NCBI RefSeq assembly: GCF_023016045.1
Contig: NZ_JALKAP010000013.1
Span: 1 to 64,000 of the forward strand
Length of the DNA: 64,000 bases
Reading direction: 5' to 3'
DNA from: Marinobacter sp. S6332
GTDB taxonomy: Bacteria; Pseudomonadota; Gammaproteobacteria; Pseudomonadales; Oleiphilaceae
The translations under genes were made by a program, and so were the position numbers. Within the stretch, counting starts at the first letter, position 1, and each line of letters starts with the position of its first letter. The notes under the pieces are model-generated. The model did no database searches. It had not been told where the DNA came from and saw only the letters and a list, made by a program, of their open reading frames with translations. This document shows positions 34,449 through 43,661 of the stretch, piece by piece.

Positions 34449-35741
34449 GTGAATCGTCGTGGTTTTCTGTTCACCGGCCTGCTGGGTGGTGCCGCTATGC
34501 TGGCCAGCGCTGCATGGTTACGTCCTGCAGACAAAGGCAGGCCTTATAAGGCCTATTTTCTAGCCCTGAACGCAGAGCTCAAAAACACCGGGCCTATGCG
34601 GCCGGTTTTGCTGGTAGATCTCGATCGGCTTGATCACAACATTGATGTGGTGACTGCCTCTGTGCAACGCAGTGGCAAAGCCTTGCGTCTGGTTGAAAAG
34701 TCACTGCCTTGCCGGGGCCTATTGCAGTACATTGTTAGCCGCACGGGCACAGACAAGTTGATGTCCTTCCACCAGCCTTTTTTGAACCAGACTGCCGAGT
34801 ATTTTCCGCAAGCAGACATTTTACTGGGTAAGCCGCTGCCAGCCCGCTCGGTTCAGGTGTTTTACCAGCAGCATCAGGGGCAGGGTGATCCAACCGCGCG
34901 CATTCAGTGGCTGATTGATGCCCCCGAGCGGTTGCAGGAATACCTGCAGATAGCGCAAGCACGTAACAGCAAGTTCCGGATCAACATTGAGCTGGATGTA
35001 GGCCTGCATCGAGGCGGTGTGGCCAATAACAACTCGTTGGATGCTCTGCTTGGCCTGATTGCAAGTAACCCGGAGCATTTGGAATTCACGGGCTTTATGG
35101 GTTACGACCCCTTTGTGGGCATGAAGTTGCCTTCGGTTCTCGGTTCTCCAGAAGCACTTCTTAGCAAGGTAATGGCGCGCTATCAGGGCTTTGTCGATTT
35201 CACCCAAAAGCAATACCCGGCACTCTGGCGGGAAAGTCTTACGCTCAATACTGCAGGTAGTCCAAGCTATCGACTGCACGAAACCGAAACCCTGAGCTCG
35301 GAGCTGGCGGTGGGCTCTGCCATGGTGATGCCCACGCACTTTGATTTGCCATCATTGAGTGATCACGTGCCTGCAGCATTTATTGCCAGCCCGGTTTTGA
35401 AATCCACGGGGCCGGTAAATATTCCAGCGCTGGACGGCAAATCAAAAATCTTCTCATGGTGGGATGTAAACCAACGTGCCAGCTATTTTATATATGGTGG
35501 CAACTGGCTGGCCGATTTTGTTGCACCAGAGGGCCTACAGAGCAACAGCCTGTATGGCAGGAGCTCTAACCAGGAGTTGGTTAATGCCTCACCGGGCGTA
35601 GGGCTTGGAGTGGGCGATCAGGTGTTTCTACGGCCGCAGCAGAGCGAGTCGGTGTTGCTGCAGTTTGGCGACATATTGGCTGTGCGGAAGGGCAAGATTG
35701 TAGAGCACTGGCCAGTGTATCAGGACGGCTCAAGAGCATAG
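34449..35741 (+). CDS. Tat-exported PLP-dependent racemase/D-threonine-aldolase-like protein
   Basis: A 430-residue fold-type III PLP enzyme (alanine racemase N-terminal barrel, D-threonine aldolase/D-serine dehydratase-like C-terminal part). MNRRGFLFTGLLGGAAMLAS is a Tat signal. The likely Schiff-base lysine is Lys84 in LRLVEKSLPCRG. Downstream are INIELDVGLHRGGV, and YDPFVGMKLPS. The C-terminal SPGVGLGVGDQVFLRPQQSE resembles the metal-binding end of that family. The GTG start follows AAGGAG, 37 bp after the flavin oxidase, so the two are co-transcribed. Periplasmic PLP enzymes of this type are not common. Substrate unknown. Confidence 0.85.
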   Translation: MNRRGFLFTGLLGGAAMLASAAWLRPADKGRPYKAYFLALNAELKNTGPMRPVLLVDLDRLDHNIDVVTASVQRSGKALRLVEKSLPCRGLLQYIVSRTGTDKLMSFHQPFLNQTAEYFPQADILLGKPLPARSVQVFYQQHQGQGDPTARIQWLIDAPERLQEYLQIAQARNSKFRINIELDVGLHRGGVANNNSLDALLGLIASNPEHLEFTGFMGYDPFVGMKLPSVLGSPEALLSKVMARYQGFVDFTQKQYPALWRESLTLNTAGSPSYRLHETETLSSELAVGSAMVMPTHFDLPSLSDHVPAAFIASPVLKSTGPVNIPALDGKSKIFSWWDVNQRASYFIYGGNWLADFVAPEGLQSNSLYGRSSNQELVNASPGVGLGVGDQVFLRPQQSESVLLQFGDILAVRKGKIVEHWPVYQDGSRA

Positions 35742-35756
35742 CTATCGAATCATAGA

Positions 35757-35791
35757 GTTGGCGGCCAGCGCCTGAAACACTCGCCGCCAAC
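35757..35791. terminator. Probable bidirectional terminator hairpin
   Basis: GTTGGCGGC (35757-35765) pairs with GCCGCCAAC (35783-35791), a 17-base loop between, in the gap between two convergent genes. No strong T run follows. Confidence 0.5.
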
Positions 35792-35809
35792 AATACTGCA
35801 GAGTTTGTA

Positions 35810-38311
35810 CTACTCTGCTGCAGGCCTTTCAACCACTTTGCGTTTACCTTTGGCGCATCGAGACAGCGCCTTTAGGCCCTCTTCATCAAAGGCATCTACC
35901 CGGATAACGTCATACAAAGCCGTCAGTGCTTCTTCGAGTTTTTCGCACTCATCGGCTTTCACAACGCCCTCGGCGCAAGCCCAGTCCACCAGTTCTTTGC
36001 GCTGGTGGCCCATCAACAATGCGATACCGTCCAGATCGTCTTCATCACGATTGCGAATAGCGTCGTGCAGGCGGCTGCGCATGTCGGCGGTTTCGTTTGC
36101 CAGTTTGTAGGCATTCAAAACCCGACCAAGAGGGTCATCCGGATCCGTGGTGGTGTAGGCACCTCGGCTGATGCGCTGGCGTAGTGGGGTGTCCTTAACA
36201 ATGCTAGCGGCTACGCGGGTACCCAGCTTGTCGTCTGGCCCGTTAAGACCCGTGGCACCCAACGGGAACACCAGCAGGCGCAGCGGCCAGCGCAGAGCCG
36301 GTACCGGGAAGTTGATAATGGCTTCGCGCATGGAGTCTTGCAGGTCGCGCAGGCAGGTTTGTAGGCACCACTCCACCACCGGGCGCTGGTCATCCGGGTA
36401 GCCTTCCTCATGCCACTGCTTAATAACTGCGGATGCGTAGTACAACTGTACGAGGCAGTCTGCCATTCGCCCAGAGAGGCGTTGCTTGGCTTTAAGGCCT
36501 CCGCCTACGGAGAGCAGAGTGACATCGGTCATCAACGCAAATGCGGCTGAAAAGCGCGCCAGCTGGCGGTAAGACGACTTGATGCTGCCCTGTGCCGGAA
36601 CCGACTCAAGCAAACCACCGGTAAGGCCTAGAACCAGAGCCCGCAGAGCATTCCGCGTGGTGTGGGCCAGATGGCGGTAGAAGATACCGTCGAATTTTTT
36701 CGCGGCCTGATCTTCGTCTTCCATACCGGCGGCGGCAATTTCTTCAACTATAAACGGGTGACAGCGAATGGCGCCCTGGCCAAACACCATCAGGCTGCGG
36801 GTCAGAATGTTTGCACCCTCCACCGTAATACCGATGGGCACCGCATTGTAGGCGCGGGCCATAAAGTTGCGTGGGCCAGTAATGACGCCACGGCCTGCGA
36901 CTACGTCCATTGCGTGGTTGATCACTATCCGCATCAAATCAGTGTTGCGATACTTCAGAAGTGCTGAAGGCACGGCTGGCCGAACGCCTCGGTCTAGCAT
37001 GCCGGAGGTGAGCAAGCGAGCTGCATCCATCATGTAGGTGTAGCCTGCGATAGGCTCCAGAGCTTCCTGAACACCCTCAAACTGACTGATGGAGCGGCCA
37101 AATTGCTCGCGGGTATAGGCGTAGGATCCGGTTGCCAGACTGGCAACCTTACCAGCACCGGTACCCAAAGCAGGCAGGGAAATGGAGCGGCCAATGGACA
37201 GGCACTCCAGCAGCATGGTCCAGCCTTTACCGAGCATTTCCTGGCCACCGATAACCTGATCCATGGGGATAAACACCTCGGTGCCCCAGGTGGGCCCATT
37301 CATGAATACGGTATTCATCGGTAGGTGGCGAGCACCGGCGTGTACGCCTTCCGTATCACGGGGAACCAGAACGCAGGTTACGCCTATGTCGGCATTATCG
37401 CCCAGTAGGCTCTCGGGATCGTAAACCTTGATGGCTAGGCCAACCAGCGTAGCAACCGGAGCTAAGGTGATGTAACGCTTGTTCCAGGTAACTTTCAAAC
37501 CCAAGACTTCTTTGCCGTTCCACTGGCCTTTGCACACGATGCCTTTATCGGGAATGGCGCCCGCATCGGAGCCAGCAATCGGCGAGGTCAGGGCAAAGCA
37601 GGGGATTTCTTCGCCGCCTGCCAAACGGGGCAGGTAGTGTTTTTTCTGCTCATCGGTGCCGTAGTGCATCAACAGCTCACCCGGGCCGAGGGAGTTGGGA
37701 ACCATAACGGTAACGGCCGCAGACACACTGCGGGTAGAAATCTTCATCACGATTTCCGAATGGGCTGTATTAGAGAAGCCCATACCGCCGTCTTCTTTCG
37801 GAATCACCAGGCCGAAAAAGCCGTTTTCACGGATAAACTTCCAGGCTTTTTCCGGCAGGTCGTAGTGTTCGTGGGTGATTTTCCAGTCGTCCAGCATGGC
37901 GCAGAGTTTTTCTACCGGGCCATCGAGAAACGCCTGCTCTTCGCTTGTTAGGTGCGCAGGTCTGGCATCCAGTAGTTTGGACCACTCTGGCTTGCCGGAA
38001 AACAGCTCGCCGTCCCAGTCTACAGAGCCGGATTTCAGTGCTTCTTCTTCTGTGGAGGAGAGCTTCGGAAGGCGGCTGCGAACCCAGCCCAGCAGGGGGC
38101 GGCTAAATTTGTCGAGGCGCAGTTCGCTAGGAATAACCAGAATCAGGGCCAAAGCTAAAAAAAGACCGCCAAACAGAACACTGGCAATGTGCCATTCATC
38201 CTGAAACACCCCAATCAGGGTTGCGATGGACATCACCACAGCGGCGGTGGTGCCGCCAATTCCTACATAAATCAGAATCAGGGCACTAATGAGCAGTAAA
38301 AGTACACTCAT
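35810..38311 (-). CDS. fadE: Acyl-CoA dehydrogenase FadE
   Basis: An 833-residue FadE-type acyl-CoA dehydrogenase catalysing the first step of fatty-acid beta-oxidation. Two or three N-terminal membrane segments (about 3-75) anchor it. The dehydrogenase domain includes GLVIPKEDGGMGFSNTAHSE, CFALTSPIAGSDAGAIPDKG and GRSISLPALGTGAGK, followed by the long C-terminal DUF1974 domain found in FadE but not in smaller ACADs. Length is close to E. coli FadE (814). The start follows GGAGG. A perfect inverted repeat AGAAAT-N6-ATTTCT at 38334-38351 just upstream might be an operator. Confidence 0.93.
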   Translation of the reverse strand: MSVLLLLISALILIYVGIGGTTAAVVMSIATLIGVFQDEWHIASVLFGGLFLALALILVIPSELRLDKFSRPLLGWVRSRLPKLSSTEEEALKSGSVDWDGELFSGKPEWSKLLDARPAHLTSEEQAFLDGPVEKLCAMLDDWKITHEHYDLPEKAWKFIRENGFFGLVIPKEDGGMGFSNTAHSEIVMKISTRSVSAAVTVMVPNSLGPGELLMHYGTDEQKKHYLPRLAGGEEIPCFALTSPIAGSDAGAIPDKGIVCKGQWNGKEVLGLKVTWNKRYITLAPVATLVGLAIKVYDPESLLGDNADIGVTCVLVPRDTEGVHAGARHLPMNTVFMNGPTWGTEVFIPMDQVIGGQEMLGKGWTMLLECLSIGRSISLPALGTGAGKVASLATGSYAYTREQFGRSISQFEGVQEALEPIAGYTYMMDAARLLTSGMLDRGVRPAVPSALLKYRNTDLMRIVINHAMDVVAGRGVITGPRNFMARAYNAVPIGITVEGANILTRSLMVFGQGAIRCHPFIVEEIAAAGMEDEDQAAKKFDGIFYRHLAHTTRNALRALVLGLTGGLLESVPAQGSIKSSYRQLARFSAAFALMTDVTLLSVGGGLKAKQRLSGRMADCLVQLYYASAVIKQWHEEGYPDDQRPVVEWCLQTCLRDLQDSMREAIINFPVPALRWPLRLLVFPLGATGLNGPDDKLGTRVAASIVKDTPLRQRISRGAYTTTDPDDPLGRVLNAYKLANETADMRSRLHDAIRNRDEDDLDGIALLMGHQRKELVDWACAEGVVKADECEKLEEALTALYDVIRVDAFDEEGLKALSRCAKGKRKVVERPAAE

Positions 38312-38333
38312 GTGTAGACCTCCGTATCGTGAA

Positions 38334-38351
38334 AGAAATCAGAAAATTTCT
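38334..38351. promoter_or_regulatory. Inverted repeat upstream of fadE
   Basis: AGAAAT-CAGAAA-ATTTCT, a perfect 6-bp inverted repeat 23 bases ahead of the fadE start. It could be a fatty-acid-responsive operator, but AT-rich short repeats arise by chance. Confidence 0.25.
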
Positions 38352-38439
38352 GGATTAAGGAACCTCTAAATAACCTTCGGTCAAAGTCGCTTTACTTGCA
38401 AGGGCAATGCAGCAGCGCATAGATTGCCATTGCGTTAGC

Positions 38440-39330
38440 TTAAAGGTTCAAGCCAACAATCAGCAGGGCCAAGGTGGCTAGAAGGATGGCCACATTGGTG
38501 CCCAGCAGTGTGTTGAGCGAATCCGGTTGGTTGAGGGCGCCCGGAAGTTTCCAAACCAGCCAAAGTGCAAAGGGTGCGGTTGCTAATGACAGTATAGACG
38601 GCAATGGCAACCAGCCGGTGGCTATGCCCATTACCAAAACAGCATACCCCGAGAGGAACAATGCGGATACCAGACGGGCAGCGGCACGGGTGCCAAGGGT
38701 AATAACCAAGTGGCGACGGCCTATTTTGCGATCGGCCTCGGCATCGGGTATCTGATTGATAAGCAGCAGTTCGCTCACCAGCAAAAGGCTGATCACCGAT
38801 ACGGTGATGGCCGTGGCATCAAGCCTAGCCCCTAGTGCCACCAGAGTGCCTAAAATCATCACTGGCCCGAACCCCATTCCCGGGGCAAAAAGGCACAACA
38901 AAGGGGAGCGGGTAATCCAACGGGTGTAGGTAAGCACAAGTACAACACCGGCAGTGCCCAAAACTAACATGGGAAGCCCGCGCTGCCAGAGAAAATACAG
39001 GCCGATAAGGACAACCAAGGCCAGAGTGCCGAGGGCAGCTACCAAAACGCGCTTTGCCGCGCTGGGAGTCTCCGGGAGTGCTCCGCTGCCACCTGAGAAG
39101 GGTGTGCGGGAGGTAATCAGGTCGAGCCCGGAGACAAAATCCTCATATTCATTGAGCAGATTTACCGCCGCGTGGGCCAGCAGTGCGCCAACAAACACCA
39201 GCAGTGTATCCAGCAATGCCGGTGGCGAACCCTGTTGCCAGGCCACTGCAACGCCCAGCCCAACGCATAAAGGCGCAAGAATAAGAAAGTTAGGGCGGGA
39301 TGCGCGCACCACCGCAACAGTTTCAGACAT
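38440..39330 (-). CDS. UbiA family prenyltransferase (MenA-like)
   Basis: A 296-residue inner-membrane prenyltransferase with about nine helices. Both magnesium/prenyl-diphosphate motifs are present: VNLLNEYEDFVSGLD (first Asp-rich motif) and LINQIPDAEADRKIGRRHL (second). The pattern SRTPFSGGSGALPE following the first motif resembles MenA-type DHNA prenyltransferases more than UbiA proper. No other menaquinone genes are seen here, so the aromatic acceptor is uncertain. It lies 11 bp downstream of the AEC transporter gene on the same strand. Confidence 0.85.
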   Translation of the reverse strand: MSETVAVVRASRPNFLILAPLCVGLGVAVAWQQGSPPALLDTLLVFVGALLAHAAVNLLNEYEDFVSGLDLITSRTPFSGGSGALPETPSAAKRVLVAALGTLALVVLIGLYFLWQRGLPMLVLGTAGVVLVLTYTRWITRSPLLCLFAPGMGFGPVMILGTLVALGARLDATAITVSVISLLLVSELLLINQIPDAEADRKIGRRHLVITLGTRAAARLVSALFLSGYAVLVMGIATGWLPLPSILSLATAPFALWLVWKLPGALNQPDSLNTLLGTNVAILLATLALLIVGLNL

Positions 39331-39341
39331 TCGTTATTTCC

Positions 39342-40229
39342 TCAGATATAACCGGCAGCAAAAACCAAACCGAGCACAATCGGCATAACAATAAGGCTGC
39401 CAAGATTACTAATGAGTACGAGAGAAGCCACCTTATGGGGCTCTTGTTGGTATTGCTCTGCCACCATGTAATTGAGCACTGCGGGAGGTAGGGCTGCAAA
39501 TACCCAAAGAGAAGCGATTTGCATGCCGGGTAGATCAAGCAGTGCAATCATGGGCCACGCCAGCAATAACCCACTGACCGGACAGGCAATGGCGCCGAGC
39601 ATGCCCAGTTTCCAGTCGCTAAAGTCGATATCCAACATGCGCACGCCCAGCGTAAACAGCATGAGTGGTATGCAGATTTCGCCGAGCATATTCAGAGAGT
39701 GTAATAGCCAACCGGGTAGAGCAACGCCGCCAATGTTCACCGCCAGCCCTGCGATACTGGCAAACACAATGGGCAGTCTCAGGCGCTGTAAAATGGACGT
39801 GTGTGGGTCTAGCATGTATAGCCCCACGGAGAAGTGCAGCAGCATTTCCACAATAAATAGCACTATCGCGGCTGGTAGAGCCGCCTCGCCGAAAGCCAGA
39901 ACCAACAACGGGATACCCATGTTGCCGGAGTTGTTGAACATCATCGGCGGCAGAAAAGTTTTTAGATTCAGATTGAGAACCCGCGCTAGTGGATATAGCA
40001 CAATTCCCGAGCCTAGAACGACAACCGTTGCCGCCAGTGCAAGCCCGGCGTAGTCCTGTAGTGGTGCTTGCTGGTCGGCCAGCACTGCAAAAACCAACAT
40101 GGGAACAAACAGTTCCATGTTCAGTACGTTCAGTCCCCGAATATCCGGGGTGCGAAACCGACCGTAAAGGGCGCCGCAACCTGCAATAAGAAATACCGGC
40201 AGCAGGGTCGAAAGAATCTGGCCAATCAT
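39342..40229 (-). CDS. AEC (auxin efflux carrier) family transporter
   Basis: A 295-residue, ten-helix transporter of the AEC family (malate/malonate or unknown metabolites). Typical features are the opening ILSTLLPVFLIAGCGALYGR, the mid-protein MMFNNSGNMGIPLLVLAFGE, and ANIGGVALPGWLL-like and LPPAVLNYMVAEQY segments in the second half. The start is set by GGAG seven bases before the ATG at 40229; longer in-frame forms reach 40388 but run into the divergent promoter region. Divergent from the PatB-like gene. Confidence 0.88.
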   Translation of the reverse strand: MIGQILSTLLPVFLIAGCGALYGRFRTPDIRGLNVLNMELFVPMLVFAVLADQQAPLQDYAGLALAATVVVLGSGIVLYPLARVLNLNLKTFLPPMMFNNSGNMGIPLLVLAFGEAALPAAIVLFIVEMLLHFSVGLYMLDPHTSILQRLRLPIVFASIAGLAVNIGGVALPGWLLHSLNMLGEICIPLMLFTLGVRMLDIDFSDWKLGMLGAIACPVSGLLLAWPMIALLDLPGMQIASLWVFAALPPAVLNYMVAEQYQQEPHKVASLVLISNLGSLIVMPIVLGLVFAAGYI

Positions 40230-40433
40230 TAAAAGCTCCAACGGGCGCGGGATGGTGTGCAGATAAACGGTTAGGTTCGCAAGCATTTCGGTACTACCGC
40301 AAGCATTATTGCACTGAACTCGACCAAAGCAGAATGCGCTGGCCCAGAACAGGACACCTTGGTTGCGATGGTGGCGGTACCCACTCACAATAAGCCGGAC
40401 TATTTAATTGCTAACCGGTTGTGGAGTTCGCCA

Positions 40434-41627
40434 GTGACAGTCCCGTTTGATCAAGCGCTTAATCGCGAGAACACCCGTTCGGTAAAATTTGATGCCCGCA
40501 AGGCCGTGTTTGGCCGTGAGGACGTGATACCGGCTTGGGTGGCAGACATGGATTTCCCTGTGCCAGCGGCCATAACCGAGGCGTTGTCTGAGCGCGCCGC
40601 GCACCCGGTTTATGGCTATACGCTATTTCCCGAAAGCTTGTACCAATCAATAGTGGATTGGTTTAGTGAGCGGCATAGCTGGAAAATTCAGCGCGAATGG
40701 ATTTTGATGGCGCCCGGTGTTGTACCCTCCTTGCATGCGGCGTGCATGGCTTATGCTGGACCGGGAGAGGGTGTGATTGTTCAGCCACCGGTGTATCCGC
40801 CTTTTTTCAGTTCTGTGCGTTTAAGTGGCCGCGCTCTTGTTGAGAACCCTTTGATACGCGATGAGCAAACCGGGCATTACCGGATGGACCTGGATCATTT
40901 GGAAATCTGCGCAGCGCGCGCCGATGCCCGTTTACTGATGCTGTGTTCACCCCACAACCCGGTTGGCCGAGTTTGGTCCGAGCAGGAGTTGGAAGCGGTT
41001 CTGGATATTGCCCGCCGCCATGATTTGATGGTGATTTCCGATGAAATTCACTGCGACCTGACCTTTGCCGACAAGCCTCGCCACCGCGTGCTGGCAACGC
41101 TCGCTCGACCTGATGACGCACTTGTTACGGCTATAGCCCCAAGCAAAAGCTTCAACATACCGGGGCTTGGGTTATCTGCGCTGGTTATTCCAAATAGGGA
41201 TCAGCGTAATGCCATGAAGGCCGTGTTCGACTCCATGCACTTGCCCCAGTGCAATCCGTTTAGCATTGCTGGATTTGAGGCGGGTTACCGCCACGGTGGG
41301 TCTTGGCTGAATGAATTAATGGCCTATTTGCAGAAGAATCGTGATTTTGTGCTGGAAACGGTCAATGCCCGTCTACCCGGTATTCAAGCCAGTTCACCTG
41401 AAGGTACTTATCTCATGTGGCTGGATTGTCGAAACTTGGGGCTGGATGATGCCGCGTTGAAACAGTTTTTTGTGCAGGATGCCGGAGTGGGCATGAACCC
41501 CGGCATTTCGTTCGGTGATCAAGGCAGTGGTTTTATGCGGCTCAATATTGGCTGCCCCAAAGCGATGCTGGCCGAGGTCCTGAAACGCATCGAGAAGGCG
41601 TTACAGGATCGCAAAGCTGCTAATTAA
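40434..41627 (+). CDS. PatB/MalY-like aminotransferase (cystathionine beta-lyase)
   Basis: A 397-residue fold-type I PLP enzyme of the MalY/PatB group, which cleaves C-S bonds in cystathionine or cysteine conjugates. Visible are WVADMDFPVPAAITEAL, YGYTLFPESLYQSIV, LCSPHNPVGRVW, VISDEIHCDL and the PLP lysine in IAPSKSFNIPGLGLSALV; the C-terminal Arg is in GFMRLNIGCPK. A GTG at 40434 after GTGGAG gives the expected family N-terminus (PFDQALNRENTRSVKFD); the frame is open upstream to 40359. It overlaps the convergent CBM-like gene by eight bases. Confidence 0.9.
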   Translation: MTVPFDQALNRENTRSVKFDARKAVFGREDVIPAWVADMDFPVPAAITEALSERAAHPVYGYTLFPESLYQSIVDWFSERHSWKIQREWILMAPGVVPSLHAACMAYAGPGEGVIVQPPVYPPFFSSVRLSGRALVENPLIRDEQTGHYRMDLDHLEICAARADARLLMLCSPHNPVGRVWSEQELEAVLDIARRHDLMVISDEIHCDLTFADKPRHRVLATLARPDDALVTAIAPSKSFNIPGLGLSALVIPNRDQRNAMKAVFDSMHLPQCNPFSIAGFEAGYRHGGSWLNELMAYLQKNRDFVLETVNARLPGIQASSPEGTYLMWLDCRNLGLDDAALKQFFVQDAGVGMNPGISFGDQGSGFMRLNIGCPKAMLAEVLKRIEKALQDRKAAN

Positions 41628-42000
41628 CCACAGAACAGTGGTTCTTTATCTGCTCCCAAAAAGCCGGTTCGTTCATCCCCGGCATATCGCCTTCGGTGGT
41701 TTTAATGGCTTTCCACACCTTGCCGCCGTGGCTTGCCATCTCGCCTTCTTTGTAGGTTTTTGCATAAAGCCAATGCTCAGGCTGTTCGCAGAGGCCCGTG
41801 GTGGTTTCTCCAGAGGTGCTGGTTGACCCGGAGGTTGAGCTTGGGGCTATGTCTACATCCACAATCTCGTCAGGCATTTGCAGCTTGGGGGCTTCTTCAC
41901 CCTGAGCGCAGGCAGCAGTAGCAAAAGCCATGATAAGCAGTGCCAGCAGAGAGGACGCCATTAAAGGATGGAGAGATTTGAACGTTTGATGTTTGAGCAT
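41620..42000 (-). CDS. Secreted protein with CBM5/12-like domain
   Basis: A 126-residue exported protein. A long signal peptide (residues about 1-32, hydrophobic LMASSLLALLIMAFATAA, then CAQG) is followed by a Ser/Thr/Gly linker (SSTSGSTSTSGETTTG) and a small domain. That domain, with HWLYAKTYKEGEMASHGGKV, WKAIKTTEGDMPG and FWEQIKNHC, follows the aromatic pattern of carbohydrate-binding modules 5/12. Two Cys at its ends could form a disulfide. The cysteine at the signal end (ATAACAQ) may instead be a lipobox. No catalytic domain is attached. Confidence 0.65.
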   Translation of the reverse strand: MLKHQTFKSLHPLMASSLLALLIMAFATAACAQGEEAPKLQMPDEIVDVDIAPSSTSGSTSTSGETTTGLCEQPEHWLYAKTYKEGEMASHGGKVWKAIKTTEGDMPGMNEPAFWEQIKNHCSVVN

Positions 42001-42053
42001 AGTAGGCTCCTTAGAGGGTATATCAGACCGTTCTAGCTAAAAACGATAGGATA

Positions 42054-43478
42054 CTATTCTCCGGGGACTTTTGCCTCCGTGCCTATGTGATAGGCAGCAA
42101 AGCCCGCCATAACTACCTGATCCACGGCCATGCCAATGATTCTGCCATCGTTAGTGGAATGAATAGGGTATTGAGCGTTGGTGATCGGATCTGCGATGTA
42201 ACCGAGAATCTGACCCTTGGACACTTTGGCACCCAATTTGACCTCGCTGAACAAAATGCCGCCGTGGTTTGCTCTAACCCAAGCCGAGTTGTAGTAAACA
42301 GGCTGGGGATCGCCCCATACGAACATCCGCGAGATCATCCCCTGTTTTTCCATCAAGCTGGTTAGGCTGTTTACGCCAGCATCAATCTGGTGCTCTTGGA
42401 TGCGGTGGGACTCCCCAGCTTCTAAGGTAACTGCGCGAATGCCTGCATTCACAGCGGCAGTGCGCAGCATTCCGGATGATCCCGTGCTGTGTACCACAGC
42501 CATGCGGTCAAAGCCCCGGGTAAACTCAGCCACCGTGGGGTTGTTCATATCGGCGCGAAGCTGCGGCAGGTTAGTTCGCTTCAGTGAGCCTGTGTGGATA
42601 TCCACCAGCATGTCGCAGTGCCGGATTATGTTCTCGAAAAGCGAGTGGGCAATGCGATCTGCCAGGCTACCATTTGGACTGCCGGGGAAGTGCCGGTTTA
42701 AATCGCGGCGGTCTGGTAGGTAACGGCTACCCTGCTGGAATCCCGGTAGGTTCACAATGGGGATGCCCACCACGCTGCCACTTAGTTTTTCCGGATCAAG
42801 GTCGTACATTGTCTGGCGGATGATTTCGATGCCGTTAAGCTCGTCACCATGAATGGTGCCTGTCAGGCATAGAGTAGGGCCAGCATTAACGCCATTGACC
42901 ACCAGTACGGGTGTGGGCTGCGACAAGCCTGCAATCTGAATATTGGATGACCATGCCAAGCGTGTGGATGTGCCGGGCAAAACTTCGCTATCAAGCAAGA
43001 CCAAATTATTAGCGGGCAGAGGCTCTTTTGCTTCTGATTGGGATGCTTGCGGCACCGGCGCTTCGGCAGCGGGTACGTCGCCTTCCGGAGTTTTGTCTAC
43101 CACCTGTACTTCATCGCCCGAACTGTCCCCACTAGCCGGGTTCTTCGGCGGCTCTGGAGTCGGTGCCGGGGCAACTTCTTTCAGGTCAATGTTAGGCGCT
43201 ACCGTTTTTGGTTTGGGTTTAGGCTTCGTCTTTTTGACGGGGGGGGCGTCCTCGGAGGGTGGCGCATTATGGGCGTCTTGCAGAGGCTCCGAACGCTCTA
43301 CATCTTCAACGTTTTCGTCTTCAGCTAGCTGGGCCAGTAGCGCATCCTGAGTGGGCTGTGTCTTGCCCTTGCTAATATTGCCGGAGGGCTCTGCCAGAGT
43401 CATTGAAGGCAACACCAGCAGGAGCGTGCACAAAGTGATTGAGCGGGCGGTCAGCGCTTGCGGCCTGTAAAACAGCAT
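42054..43478 (-). CDS. Exported succinylglutamate desuccinylase/aspartoacylase family protein
   Basis: A 474-residue protein. A signal peptide (SITLCTLLLVLPSMTLA) and a low-complexity linker of about 130 residues rich in Pro, Lys, Glu and Ala (KKTKPKPKPKTVAP) precede an M14-type zinc domain. Zinc ligands are in CLTGTIHGDELNGIEIIRQT (His and Glu) and the later LVDIHTGSLKRTNLPQ (His); EAGESH contains a candidate catalytic Glu. A C-terminal lipoyl-like segment (GAKVSKGQILGYIADP) is usual for the subgroup. Relatives are cytoplasmic amidohydrolases; export here suggests a cell-wall or periplasmic substrate. Confidence 0.8.
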   Translation of the reverse strand: MLFYRPQALTARSITLCTLLLVLPSMTLAEPSGNISKGKTQPTQDALLAQLAEDENVEDVERSEPLQDAHNAPPSEDAPPVKKTKPKPKPKTVAPNIDLKEVAPAPTPEPPKNPASGDSSGDEVQVVDKTPEGDVPAAEAPVPQASQSEAKEPLPANNLVLLDSEVLPGTSTRLAWSSNIQIAGLSQPTPVLVVNGVNAGPTLCLTGTIHGDELNGIEIIRQTMYDLDPEKLSGSVVGIPIVNLPGFQQGSRYLPDRRDLNRHFPGSPNGSLADRIAHSLFENIIRHCDMLVDIHTGSLKRTNLPQLRADMNNPTVAEFTRGFDRMAVVHSTGSSGMLRTAAVNAGIRAVTLEAGESHRIQEHQIDAGVNSLTSLMEKQGMISRMFVWGDPQPVYYNSAWVRANHGGILFSEVKLGAKVSKGQILGYIADPITNAQYPIHSTNDGRIIGMAVDQVVMAGFAAYHIGTEAKVPGE

Positions 43479-43661
43479 GATTCCTCACAGGTTATTTACG
43501 AGGGCCCAAGGATAAAGGCCAGCCGGTGGTCGTGGATATGGCAATAACAAAGGTTTAATGCCATTTTCATGATGTAGCCATTAATAATGCGGCTATGGAT
43601 AGTATGGTTATGGAGTGTATTCGAACCTTACCCGTTATATCCGACACAAGGAGTTATCTGT

